Notes: a model not told the origin generated them from the letters alone. 35,458 bases of DNA from Elusimicrobiota bacterium (GCA_021730935.1 JAKFYJ010000065.1:1-35458), one strand, 5' to 3'; positions 24,703 through 32,871 are shown, counted from the stretch's first letter. Made by a program: numbers and translations.

Positions 24703-25980
24703 ATGGCTAATGAAATTTTCGTTATAAAAGAACGTTGCACAGGCTGCGGTTCGTGCGTCAAAGTCTGCCCCGTCAACTGCATCTCCATGGCGGACAGAAA
24801 CGAACCCAATGTCCGCTGGAAAAAACTCGCCGTCATCGACGCGAACAAGTGCGTCTTCTGCAACGCCTGCGTCCTGGACTGCGACAAGCTTTTCGATAAA
24901 ACCAAAGCCAAGGTGCCGAACCCCGAATTCTTCCATGCCATCGTCATGAAGAAAGAAGAGTCCGCCGCCGTGAACATCGATCAGACCCAATATAAGGGCG
25001 TCTGGTGCTATGCCGAACAGCGCCACGGAAAGATCGTGCCCACCATTTATGAGCTCCTCACTGTCGGAGGCCAGATGGCCAAGGACCTGAACGAAGAGCT
25101 GTGCGCCGTTTTGATCGGCCACAATGTGACCCAATATGCCCAGGACATCATCGATCACGGAGCCGACAAGGTTTATGTGCTGGACCACCCGTCTTTTGAG
25201 CATTTCGTGGATGAAGCCTATGCCCAGGCCATGACGGACCTGATCAAACAGGAAAAGCCCAACAAGCTCCTCATGCCCGCCAGCATCATCGGCCGTTCTT
25301 TCTCGAGCCGCGTGGCGATCATGGCCAACACCGGAATCACCGCGGACGCCACAGAATTCGCCATTGACCCCAAAACCCGCATGATGCACGCCACCCGCCC
25401 GTCGTTCGGCGGAAACTTGATGGCCACCATCCTCTGCGAGAGACACCGCCCTGAAATGGCCACGGTGCGCCCCATGTCGTTCCCGAGGACGCCCAAAGTC
25501 GCAGGACGGCAAGGCAAGGTCATCAATGTTGCCGTGGACCCGTCAAAGTGGAACATCCGCACGAAATTTGTTGAATATAAACCGGAAACAAATGAACAGG
25601 TGGACATCACGGGCGCCGAGAAAGTGGTCGCAGGCGGCAGAGGCCTCGGAAAACCCGAAGGTTTCAAGCTGATCGAAGACCTCGCTTCCACTCTTGGAGC
25701 CGCCGTCGCCGCTTCACGCCCGACCGTGGATGCCGGATGGATTCCTTATCGTCACCAGGTGGGTTTGACCGGACGCACGGTCCGCCCCAAACTTTATATC
25801 GCCTGCGGCATTTCGGGCCAGATCCAGCATTTGGCCGGCATGTCCTCCGCCGAAACCATTGTCGCGATCAACAAAGATCCCGACGCCCCTTTAATGAAGC
25901 TCGCCACCCTCTCCGTGGAAGGCGACCTTTACGAGCTCATCCCGCTCATCATTAAAGAAATCCAAAAAGCGAAGAATTAA
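24703..25980 (+). CDS. etfA: electron transfer flavoprotein, alpha subunit, with N-terminal ferredoxin domain
   Basis: The 425-residue protein is about 100 residues longer than plain EtfA (about 310-330) because of an N-terminal two-[4Fe-4S] ferredoxin domain: C12-x2-C15-x2-C18-x3-C22-P and C50-x2-C53-x2-C56-x3-C60, the second without the usual proline. The EtfA core follows from about residue 85 (GVWCYAEQRHGKIVPTIYE). The FAD domain has GGRGLGKPEGF, SRPTVDAGWIP, HQVGLTGRTV, YIACGISGQIQHLAGM and INKDPDAP. Such fusions are known from caffeoyl-CoA reductase (CarE) and related bifurcating complexes. It is the last gene of the operon and ends 1 bp from the convergent queD. Confidence 0.93.
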   Translation: MANEIFVIKERCTGCGSCVKVCPVNCISMADRNEPNVRWKKLAVIDANKCVFCNACVLDCDKLFDKTKAKVPNPEFFHAIVMKKEESAAVNIDQTQYKGVWCYAEQRHGKIVPTIYELLTVGGQMAKDLNEELCAVLIGHNVTQYAQDIIDHGADKVYVLDHPSFEHFVDEAYAQAMTDLIKQEKPNKLLMPASIIGRSFSSRVAIMANTGITADATEFAIDPKTRMMHATRPSFGGNLMATILCERHRPEMATVRPMSFPRTPKVAGRQGKVINVAVDPSKWNIRTKFVEYKPETNEQVDITGAEKVVAGGRGLGKPEGFKLIEDLASTLGAAVAASRPTVDAGWIPYRHQVGLTGRTVRPKLYIACGISGQIQHLAGMSSAETIVAINKDPDAPLMKLATLSVEGDLYELIPLIIKEIQKAKN

Positions 25981-25981
25981 T

Positions 25982-26383
25982 TCAGCCGGAATACTCCGCG
26001 AACGAGGTGTCCGTTTCCCATAGGAGGACGGACTGCACGGGGAGTTTTTTGGCGCGGGCGAACTCATAGATGAGTTTGGCTATGTTTTCGGCGGTGGGGT
26101 TCTCTTTCATAAGAAAATAGGGCTCTCCGCGCTCTTTAAGCATCGGAATAATCGAATCTTTGTCGCACAAAATCATCTTGTGGTCCAGTTCACGGTCCAC
26201 GAACCCCTTCACGATCGTCTTCACATCCCCGAAATCCACAACCATGCCGCGCTTGTCTAGTTTTTTTGTGGATAACTTTATTTCTATGCGGCCGTTGTGG
26301 CCGTGAAGGTGCTTGCACTTGCCGTCATAGTTGAGCAGGCGGTGACCATAACAAAAAGAAATTGTTTTTGTGACGCTATACAT
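25982..26383 (-). CDS. queD: 6-carboxy-tetrahydropterin synthase (QueD / PTPS family)
   Basis: The 133-residue enzyme turns dihydroneopterin triphosphate into 6-carboxy-tetrahydropterin in queuosine (7-deazaguanine) synthesis. Zinc ligands are His14 in YGHRLL and His27/His29 in LHGHNG; Cys23 in GKCKHLHGH is the catalytic cysteine of the family. PTAENIAKLIYEFA and a C-terminal ETDTSFAEY (usual WET-x-x-x-x-A-x-Y) complete the signature. It overlaps queC by 8 bp, so both are coupled. queE and queF are not in the window. Confidence 0.92.
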   Translation of the reverse strand: MYSVTKTISFCYGHRLLNYDGKCKHLHGHNGRIEIKLSTKKLDKRGMVVDFGDVKTIVKGFVDRELDHKMILCDKDSIIPMLKERGEPYFLMKENPTAENIAKLIYEFARAKKLPVQSVLLWETDTSFAEYSG

Positions 26384-26963
26384 ATAAAGGGTCCTTCACT
26401 TTGGCTTCTCTGAAGCCGGATTCGCGTTCGCGGCAGGAATTGCAGTTCCAGCAGTGTTTTCGGCCGTCGCGTGAACAGCTCCAACATCGGTCAAACGGGA
26501 CCTTGAGCCGTGAACCGGTTTTTATAATATCTTTTTTCTCCATGCCTATAAAGGGAAATGCGAAGGGAACGCCTGCGAGGCGCGAAATTTTCATCAAATA
26601 ATCTTTCCTGGCGTCCTTAAACACCGCCCCGTCGTGCCGGATGTGGCCTCCGAATATCTTTTGGGCGCCGATGATGTCGGCAAGTGAGGCGGCCATGCCG
26701 TAATACATGAGATTCCGTTTGGGGATATAACAGCCTTCTTCGGCTTTGGGGGAAGGGATAAAGGGGATCGTCACTTCATAATTTTCTTTTGAGCCGGCGA
26801 GGCGGGCCAGGTCGCGCGCGGCGTGGATTTCATTTTTTCTGCGGCCCGGGAAAAGCACCGTAAGCGTTGAGAGAACATACCCCTCAGATTTCAGTTTCCA
26901 TAAAAGCACACCCGAATCGAGGCCGCCTGAAAGAAGAACGAGAGCTTTATTGCGCTGTTTCAT
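26376..26963 (-). CDS. queC: 7-cyano-7-deazaguanine synthase
   Basis: The 195-residue ATP-dependent enzyme makes preQ0 from carboxy-deazaguanine. The PP-loop SGGLDS is at 12-17. The zinc-binding end reads CWSCSRDGRKHCWNC followed by NSCRER, which holds the four conserved cysteines of QueC. Length is slightly short (usual about 220). Its start overlaps the comEC end by 17 bp and its end overlaps queD by 8 bp. Confidence 0.9.
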   Translation of the reverse strand: MKQRNKALVLLSGGLDSGVLLWKLKSEGYVLSTLTVLFPGRRKNEIHAARDLARLAGSKENYEVTIPFIPSPKAEEGCYIPKRNLMYYGMAASLADIIGAQKIFGGHIRHDGAVFKDARKDYLMKISRLAGVPFAFPFIGMEKKDIIKTGSRLKVPFDRCWSCSRDGRKHCWNCNSCRERESGFREAKVKDPLYV

Positions 26964-28029
26964 ATCTTTGTTTTATCTCGATTATTTTGCGCCGGATCGG
27001 ATTCCTGAAAGCCCACAAAAGAATGATTGAATAAAATATCGCTATCTCAAAATTCTCCATCGGGCGCACCTGAAAATGACTCATCGGCCAGGAAACGAAC
27101 CAGTCGCTCAGCTTGAGGGCGCCTTCGCAAATGAGGGAAAAGGACGCTCCCAAAATATCTTCTAACTTATGATGGACAGAACCGAACACAAGGAACAAGA
27201 ATCCGCTCACCTGCAAAAAACTGAAATAGGGCACGAGGACGAGGTTCGCGACAATCGCAACGGGGCTGATGGTTCCAAACACCTGCGCGCTCAAAGGCAT
27301 CGTGCCGATCCACGCCGCGACCGAAATGGTGACGGATTCTTCAAGATAATAAATAATTTTATTTATAATGCCGGGCTTGGTTTCCGGGTCCAGTTCATCG
27401 GAACCATCTGAGGCCGCGGCCAGCATAAAGACTGAAACAAAAGAGAGCTGGAATCCAAGGTCAAAAAGCTGGAGAGGGTCATAGACCAGGATCAATATGG
27501 CGGACCAGGCAAGAGAGAGCAGGATCTCCGGTTCCCGACGGAAAAAAGCTCCTGAGAGGATCATGGAAACCATGATGGTGGCGCGGACGATGCTGGCGGA
27601 AGCGCCGGTGAGGAGGCAATAGAAAACGAGGAAAGCGATGGCGCAGGCGAAAAGAATTTTGCGGGGGACATAAAAAAGACGCAGGACGAAAACGGCGCAG
27701 AGGGCCACAAGCGCGATGTTTCCGCCGGAGATCGCAAGCAGATGAGCGGTGCCGGAATATGAAAAGCTTTGGCGCACATCATAAGGCATGTCTTTTTGGT
27801 TGCCCAAGAGCATGGCCTTGGCAATGGAGCCGAAACGCGGGGGAATTTGGCGGTCTATTTTTTCTTCCATCTTGAGACGGATGGGGTTCAAAACTTCGTC
27901 ACCGATGCCGGGCATGGAGCGATGGGCTCGAAGATAATCCCGTGCGGAGGCGGATAAAAATATTTTGGAACCGTAAAAAATTCCCACGCACAGGATCGCG
28001 GCAAACCACACGACGGGCCTCATTTTCAT
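26947..28029 (-). CDS. comEC: ComEC/Rec2-family competence membrane protein, short form
   Basis: The 360-residue membrane protein matches the central Competence domain of ComEC, which forms the inner-membrane channel for single-stranded DNA uptake. Motifs are the hydrophobic AKAMLLGN, then FSYSGTAHLLAISGGNIALV (family: SG-x-H-L-x-AISG-x-N/H), LTGASASIVRATIMVSM, and YDPLQLFDLGFQLSFVSV. Only about 75 residues precede the first motif, so the usual N-terminal OB domain (DUF4131) is missing. There is also no C-terminal metallo-beta-lactamase nuclease domain; the full family is about 700-800 residues. It overlaps comEA by 4 bp upstream. Whether the other domains are encoded elsewhere or have been lost cannot be told. 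Confidence 0.85.
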   Translation of the reverse strand: MKMRPVVWFAAILCVGIFYGSKIFLSASARDYLRAHRSMPGIGDEVLNPIRLKMEEKIDRQIPPRFGSIAKAMLLGNQKDMPYDVRQSFSYSGTAHLLAISGGNIALVALCAVFVLRLFYVPRKILFACAIAFLVFYCLLTGASASIVRATIMVSMILSGAFFRREPEILLSLAWSAILILVYDPLQLFDLGFQLSFVSVFMLAAASDGSDELDPETKPGIINKIIYYLEESVTISVAAWIGTMPLSAQVFGTISPVAIVANLVLVPYFSFLQVSGFLFLVFGSVHHKLEDILGASFSLICEGALKLSDWFVSWPMSHFQVRPMENFEIAIFYSIILLWAFRNPIRRKIIEIKQRYETAQ

Positions 28030-28409
28030 TGGAGCGTGAGGGACGATTCGATTTTTTTATAAAGTGAAATTGAAATGCCGTCCACTCGGAGCAGATCTGT
28101 CTTGTCTTTGAACGGGCCGTGCGTTGAACGATAATCAATGATTTTTTGAGCGGTGGGCTTTCCGATATAAGGAAGTTTTTCTAGCTCTTGGGCCGATGCC
28201 GCGTTTAAATTAAAAATTTTGGGCGCTTCGGGCTCTTTTGGGGAGGAACCCTTTCCTTCAGGTTTTGCTTTACCTTTGAATGCGGACTGAAAAACGGTTT
28301 TGGCAGGCAGGACTTCCTTGTTCAGGCGATAAAATTTGGCGGCCAGGCCCGTGATCAGGAGGAAAGCAAGGAGAGCGAACGCGAGTTTTTCTGTTTTGGC
28401 CATTTTCAT
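28026..28409 (-). CDS. comEA: ComEA-like helix-hairpin-helix DNA-binding protein
   Basis: This is a 127-residue protein from the ATG at 28409 (28403 is also possible; the frame opens at a TTG at 28436 with no support). The N-terminus is a single membrane anchor (KLAFALLAFLLITGLAAKF), so the protein is exported. After a proline/lysine-rich linker the C-terminus has two helix-hairpin-helix motifs: FNLNAASAQELEKLPYIGK, then LLRVDGISISLYKKI. ComEA binds double-stranded DNA outside the membrane and passes it to ComEC, the next gene. A TATAAT-like box lies at 28414-28419 (complement), very near the start codon. Confidence 0.85.
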   Translation of the reverse strand: MKMAKTEKLAFALLAFLLITGLAAKFYRLNKEVLPAKTVFQSAFKGKAKPEGKGSSPKEPEAPKIFNLNAASAQELEKLPYIGKPTAQKIIDYRSTHGPFKDKTDLLRVDGISISLYKKIESSLTLQ

Positions 28410-28429
28410 AAATATTATATTAAAAATAC

Positions 28430-28459
28430 TTGACAAAAGATGGCGGGATGGGGTAATAT
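28430..28459 (+). promoter_or_regulatory. predicted sigma70 promoter for a short RNA before smc
   Basis: TTGACA (28430-28435) and TAATAT (28454-28459) are separated by 18 bp. The promoter points toward smc, but an intrinsic terminator lies only about 60-85 bp downstream of the expected start site, near 28466. Confidence 0.6.
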
Positions 28460-28465
28460 ACCCGA

Positions 28466-28549
28466 AGACGCTAAATGAACAACCTTAAAGTGGTACTTTA
28501 GGTGATGCATTTGAGACCGGCCAAAGGGGTGATGGGCCGGTTTTTTATT
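28466..28549 (+). ncRNA. predicted structured short RNA or attenuated leader before smc
   Basis: The predicted transcript of about 80 nt begins after the promoter at 28430-28459. AAATG (28473-28477) pairs with CATTT (28508-28512) and encloses a long hairpin, ACCTTAAAGT / ACTTTAGGT (28482-28503) with a 3-nt loop and one bulge. A terminator hairpin follows. The nested stems suggest a structured RNA or riboswitch-like leader. It does not match a riboswitch class I know. Short ORFs inside (28475-28501, 28505-28555) are not convincing. Confidence 0.45.
28516..28549 (+). terminator. intrinsic terminator of the short RNA
   Basis: ACCGGCC (28516-28522) and GGCCGGT (28535-28541) form a perfect 7-bp GC-rich stem with a 12-base loop, followed by TTTTTT (28541-28546). 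This is a textbook rho-independent terminator. Confidence 0.75.
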
Positions 28550-28576
28550 GACTAAAATGTCGAATTCTTGTAAAGT
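28548..28576 (+). promoter_or_regulatory. predicted sigma70 promoter for smc
   Basis: TTGACT (28548-28553) starts right at the end of the terminator T tract and TAAAGT (28571-28576) lies 17 bp further. The smc ATG is at 28623 with GGGAGA as ribosome site. Confidence 0.55.
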
Positions 28577-28622
28577 AACAGACGGTAAAAGGCGGTAACT
28601 AAACGCTAATGGGAGATAAAAC

Positions 28623-31600
28623 ATGCACTTAAAAAGCATAGAGATGGTGGGTTTTAAATCCTTCGCCGACAAAACTGTCGTCGAGCTCAAGCCGGGCGTC
28701 TCCGGAATTGTGGGCCCGAACGGCTGCGGCAAATCCAACATCGTTGACGCGCTCCGCTGGTGCCTGGGGGAAATGTCCGCAAAATCCCTCCGATCCAAGC
28801 AGATGCTCGACGTCATCTTCGCAGGCGCTTCCGGGCGCGCCCCCATGAACATGTCCGAAGTGACGCTCACCTTCGACAACTCTCACGGACTCCTCCCGAT
28901 CGATTTCACGGAAATTCAGGTCACGCGCCGCCTTTTCAGGAGCGGCGAATCGGAATATTTTTTAAACCGCACGCAGTGCCGGCTCAAAGACATCAAAGAT
29001 TTGTTTATGGACACCGGCCTGCATGAAGGATACAGCATCCTCGCGCAGGGCGAAGTGGATTTCGTCATGCACGCCAAGCCCGAAGAGCGCAGACAGCTTT
29101 TCGAAGAAGCCGCCGGCATCACCAAATATAAAACCCGCAGGGAAGAAGCGCTCCGGAAACTCGAAAAAGTCGAACTTGATTTAAACCGCCTCAACGACCT
29201 GATCTCCGTCATCAAAGACCAGATGGGTTCTTTGGAAGCCGCCGCGCGCAAAGCGAAGCTTTTCCAGAAGGCCAAAGAGGAGCTGAAAAACCTCGAGGTG
29301 ACGGACGCGCTCCACAAGATGATTTCGTTGGATGAGCAGATGGCGCAGGCTGGAAAGAAGATGGAAGAGCTGAAAGCGGAACACGAGAAGGCGTCCACGG
29401 ACTTAAATTCCGCAGAAGCCGCTCTCACGCAATACCGCATTGACCAGGACGCGACGGAGAAAGAGCTTTATGAAAACCAGCTCGCGACCCTTGAGTTCGA
29501 CAAGGCCATCAACGCTTCCGACAACGCGGTGCGCACGGAAAAAGAACGCGAAAAGGAATTTTTGGAAACCGCGCAGAAGCTTGCGGAAAAAATAAAAATT
29601 TTGGAAGCGAGCGAAGTTGAGCTTCAGCAGAAATGCGACGAGGCCAGAAAAGAAATCGAGACGGCGTCGGAAAAAGTTGCCGCGCTCAAAGAGGCCTATG
29701 CCGCCGCGAAGCAAAACTGGGAAACCGCCAAGGGCGGACGAACTTTGATCGAAACGAAAAAGAACGAGATTTCAGCCGCCATCTTTAAAATCACTTCCGA
29801 AGTTTCCTCCGCAGGCAACGAAAAAAATTCTTTGAGCTCGCTCCAGATCCACAAGGAGTCGGAACTCGCGTCCTCCCTCCGGGAACTCACCAAAGCGGAA
29901 ACAGAAGCGGTCGCGATTGAGGCGGAAATCGCCGAGAAAAACATGAGCCTCGCCGAAATCTCAAACGGGCTTGCCGCGGCCAAGGAAGAGGCGCTCAAAG
30001 CCAAATCAGACCTGAAAGCCGGCGAAGAGCGGAGAGAATCTCTCCGCCACCAGACCCAGTCTCTCCGGATCGCCCTGGCCCACGCCCAGGCGCAGAAGAA
30101 AATTCTCGACTCCAAATTTCAGAAAGATCCCTATCACAAAGGGACGCAGAGCATCCTGAACCAGTCTCACCCGGGCCTGCACGGAGCGGTGGGCATCCTC
30201 ATGAAATATCCCGCTCATCTGGCTCATTGGGTGGAATCCATTTTGGGAAGCAAGATCAATTATCTGGTCTTTGAACGCACCGACCAGGCCAGGGACGCGC
30301 TCGCCTGGCTCAAAGAACATTCCCTGGGCCGCGCCCGATGCCTCATCCTGGAGAAAATTCCTGCGATCCAGGTTCCCGACCTCAGCCAGATGCCCAACGC
30401 CAATTCTCTCCTCAATTTTGTGCAGTGCGCTCCGGAACTGGACTCCCTCAAGAGATATCTTTTCGGCCAGGCGTTTTTGGCCGGAAACACGCTTTATGAC
30501 GCCGGAATCATTGACGGCGGAAGCGACCTCCCTCAGGTGGAGCCGGTCAAAGACGGCGAAGCCGTGGAAAGTTTCCAGAACGAATTTTTGGCGCTCTCCA
30601 ATTTGGAACGGGAAATCGCGGCCAACACGGATCTCCTTAAAAATGTCGAGAGAGATTTCTTCGGCGCGGAAATGGACTGCGAGAATTTGAAAACGGCTCT
30701 CGAAGAAAAAACCGCCCAGCTCGGGAAACACAGCCTTCAGGAAGAGCATTGGAAAGACATCGTCGCTCAAAAGAAGGAAGAGCTGGATCTCTCCCTGAGA
30801 GAAGCGGCTTTCCTCAAAGATTCCCAGGCGCAATATCAGAAAGATCTGGCAGACATTCACTCCAAGATCGAAACTTTCACCGCCATCGTCAGAGAGTCCA
30901 ACGAACTGCTTTCTCAAAAAGAAACGGAACGGACCGGGCTTCAATCCGAAATTGACGCGTCGCTCACCAAAGAACATGAGCTTGAAGTCATCTCCAAGGA
31001 AACCGAAATCCGTTTTGAAACTTTCCATTCGGATTATGAAAAACGCGAACAGTCTCTCCGGGGCTGGGAAGAACAGCTGAACCGTTCCGTCAAAGAACGG
31101 GAATCTTCTTCAGCCGAGATCGGGGATTATCATAAAAAAGCTGAAGCGGCCCTCAAACGGTCTTCCGAGGAAGCGGAAAACATCCTCAAACTCCAGGAAG
31201 AGAAAAACAAGACGTCCCAGATCATCGAGAGTCTCCTCAAAGTGAAAACGGAACGCGAAGAAAAGAACAAAGTTTTTCTGAGCGAGATTCAGAGCACGCG
31301 GGAACGGCAGACGGGACTGACCGAAACGCTTCACAGCATGGAGCTGGACCTCCGGACCCTCCAGTCCGACAAGAAAAATGTCCTTTCCAGAATGGAAGAG
31401 ACGTATCAGCTCACGCTTGAACAGCTTGAAAAAGAATTCAAGCCCGAGCCCGCTGACGCAGAAGAAATTGCGCGGCTCAGGAAACGCGTCGAATCCATGG
31501 CGAACTCAGTCAACCTGGAAGCCCCGGAACAGCATCAGGCTCTCTCGGAACGGTTCAATTTCCTGAACACTCAAACGCAGGATCTCGCCAAGGCGCGCGA

Positions 31601-32144
31601 AGATCTGAAAAGCGCGATCCAGCAGATCAACGGCACGACGCGGGAACAATTCAAGGAAAGCTTCACGAAAGTGCGCGAAAACTTCCGAAAAATTTACGGC
31701 ACCCTTTTTGAAGGCGGTGTGGCCGACCTGGTGTTCACCGACGAGAACAATCTCCTCGAGACCGGCATCGACATCGTGGCTCAGCCGCCCGGCAAAAAGC
31801 TTCAGAACATCGCTCTCCTCTCCGGCGGAGAAAAAGCGCTCACGGCGATTTCCCTCCTCTTCGCTTTCTTCATGGTCAAACCCTCACCCTTCTGCGTCCT
31901 GGACGAAGTCGACGCTCCCTGGGACCCCGCTAATGTGGGACGGTTCCTGAACCTCGTCAAAGAGTTCACCCAGCGCATCCAGTTCCTCGTGGTCACGCAC
32001 AACCCGCGCACCATGGAAATGGCGGATGTCCTTTATGGAGTGACCATGCAGGAGTTCGGAATCTCCAAAGTCCTCTCGATGAAGCTCAGAAAAGACTCGC
32101 CCAACACCGCCGTTCCCGTTAAAGAAGAATTAACGCCTGCATAA
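28623..32144 (+). CDS. smc: chromosome segregation protein SMC
   Basis: The 1173-residue ATPase folds into a long antiparallel coiled coil and organises and segregates the chromosome with ScpA and ScpB (neither is in the window). The N-terminal head has GPNGCGKSN (31-39, Walker A). Coiled coil runs from about 170 to 500, the hinge lies about 510-625, and the second coil about 660-1000. The C-terminal head has the ABC signature LLSGGEKALTAISLLFAFF near 1065 and Walker B with D-loop, FCVLDEVDAPWDPANV, near 1090-1105. The usual form is DEVDAPLDDANV, so Trp and Pro replace Leu and Asp here. GGGAGA precedes the ATG. Confidence 0.97.
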   Translation: MHLKSIEMVGFKSFADKTVVELKPGVSGIVGPNGCGKSNIVDALRWCLGEMSAKSLRSKQMLDVIFAGASGRAPMNMSEVTLTFDNSHGLLPIDFTEIQVTRRLFRSGESEYFLNRTQCRLKDIKDLFMDTGLHEGYSILAQGEVDFVMHAKPEERRQLFEEAAGITKYKTRREEALRKLEKVELDLNRLNDLISVIKDQMGSLEAAARKAKLFQKAKEELKNLEVTDALHKMISLDEQMAQAGKKMEELKAEHEKASTDLNSAEAALTQYRIDQDATEKELYENQLATLEFDKAINASDNAVRTEKEREKEFLETAQKLAEKIKILEASEVELQQKCDEARKEIETASEKVAALKEAYAAAKQNWETAKGGRTLIETKKNEISAAIFKITSEVSSAGNEKNSLSSLQIHKESELASSLRELTKAETEAVAIEAEIAEKNMSLAEISNGLAAAKEEALKAKSDLKAGEERRESLRHQTQSLRIALAHAQAQKKILDSKFQKDPYHKGTQSILNQSHPGLHGAVGILMKYPAHLAHWVESILGSKINYLVFERTDQARDALAWLKEHSLGRARCLILEKIPAIQVPDLSQMPNANSLLNFVQCAPELDSLKRYLFGQAFLAGNTLYDAGIIDGGSDLPQVEPVKDGEAVESFQNEFLALSNLEREIAANTDLLKNVERDFFGAEMDCENLKTALEEKTAQLGKHSLQEEHWKDIVAQKKEELDLSLREAAFLKDSQAQYQKDLADIHSKIETFTAIVRESNELLSQKETERTGLQSEIDASLTKEHELEVISKETEIRFETFHSDYEKREQSLRGWEEQLNRSVKERESSSAEIGDYHKKAEAALKRSSEEAENILKLQEEKNKTSQIIESLLKVKTEREEKNKVFLSEIQSTRERQTGLTETLHSMELDLRTLQSDKKNVLSRMEETYQLTLEQLEKEFKPEPADAEEIARLRKRVESMANSVNLEAPEQHQALSERFNFLNTQTQDLAKAREDLKSAIQQINGTTREQFKESFTKVRENFRKIYGTLFEGGVADLVFTDENNLLETGIDIVAQPPGKKLQNIALLSGGEKALTAISLLFAFFMVKPSPFCVLDEVDAPWDPANVGRFLNLVKEFTQRIQFLVVTHNPRTMEMADVLYGVTMQEFGISKVLSMKLRKDSPNTAVPVKEELTPA

Positions 32145-32199
32145 TTTCCCGTCCTTCAGAATATTAAACGGAAGAGTCGACGCGATTCCGCTTGATCAT

Positions 32200-32871
32200 T
32201 TGTTGCCGTTGATCGAAGACAGAATATCCCAGGGACTTTTCACCCAAATTCTGACGGTCAATCCGCTCATGCTCGAAGCCTCAATGAAAGATCCCTTGCT
32301 TGCGGAAATATTCAACATGTCTGACTTCTGCATTCCCGAGTCGACAGGCATGGGATTCATCGCAAAAATAAAGGGATTTCCTCTCCAGGAAACGATTCCG
32401 GGCATTGACCTTATGCTCAAACTCTGCTCGCTTGCCGCCCAAAAAAAATGGAGCGCCGCTTTGATTGGAGGTGCCCCTGGAATCGCGGAGGCGGCAGGAC
32501 GGAATCTGCGAAACATGTGTCCCGGACTCGAGCTCGCGGGAACCGTTCACGGATATCACACGGCCGCCGAAGAAGCGCGCGAACTCGAAAAAGTTTTCGC
32601 GCTCAAACCCAAATTTGTTTTTGCGGCGCTCGGAGTTCCTCGACAAGAAAAATGGATTTATAGACATAAAGACAAATTGGCCGGAGCGGCGGCTCTTGGA
32701 ATCGGGGGGAGCCTGGATGTTCTCTCTGGAAAAATAAGCCGAGCGCCGTTATGGATGAGGCGCGCCGGACTTGAATGGCTTTATCGGACTCTCCGGCAAC
32801 CCTGGAGAATCGTCCGAGTGGCAAAAACCTTTAAAGCGGTATTCCTTGCGATAACCACGCCTATTTCCTAA
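32200..32871 (+). CDS. WecG/TagA/CpsF-family glycosyltransferase
   Basis: The protein has 223 residues from the TTG at 32200, but the frame is open back to 32134 and the residues coded just before it, ILNGRVDAIPLDHLL, look like the family's first strand. The true start may therefore be CTG 32137 or another rare codon. Members transfer N-acetylmannosamine(uronic acid) to undecaprenyl-PP-GlcNAc, the step after a WecA/TagO enzyme. Motifs are LTVNPLML, CIPESTGMGF, ALIGGAPGIAE, FAALGVPRQEKWIY and GGSLDVLSGKISRAPLWMRR. The catalytic-base position, normally Asp in PDG-x-G, is Glu47 here. It may act in the same pathway as the transferase at 2363-3412. Confidence 0.88.
   Translation: MLPLIEDRISQGLFTQILTVNPLMLEASMKDPLLAEIFNMSDFCIPESTGMGFIAKIKGFPLQETIPGIDLMLKLCSLAAQKKWSAALIGGAPGIAEAAGRNLRNMCPGLELAGTVHGYHTAAEEARELEKVFALKPKFVFAALGVPRQEKWIYRHKDKLAGAAALGIGGSLDVLSGKISRAPLWMRRAGLEWLYRTLRQPWRIVRVAKTFKAVFLAITTPIS

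Noticed and set aside
28495-28549. Fluoride (crcB) riboswitch reading of the GGTGATG and GGTGATGGG segments
   Set aside because: The consensus needs a CC-N-CC pairing strand and the conserved pseudoknot bases in the right order; these do not line up, and smc is not a usual target.
28505-28555. A 16-codon ORF (MHLRPAKGVMGRFFID) that resembles the first residues of SMC (MHLKSIEMVGFKSFAD)
   Set aside because: Six of 16 positions match, but it is made mostly of the terminator stem and T tract, and the DNA alignment is weak. It is probably chance and not a duplicated smc start.
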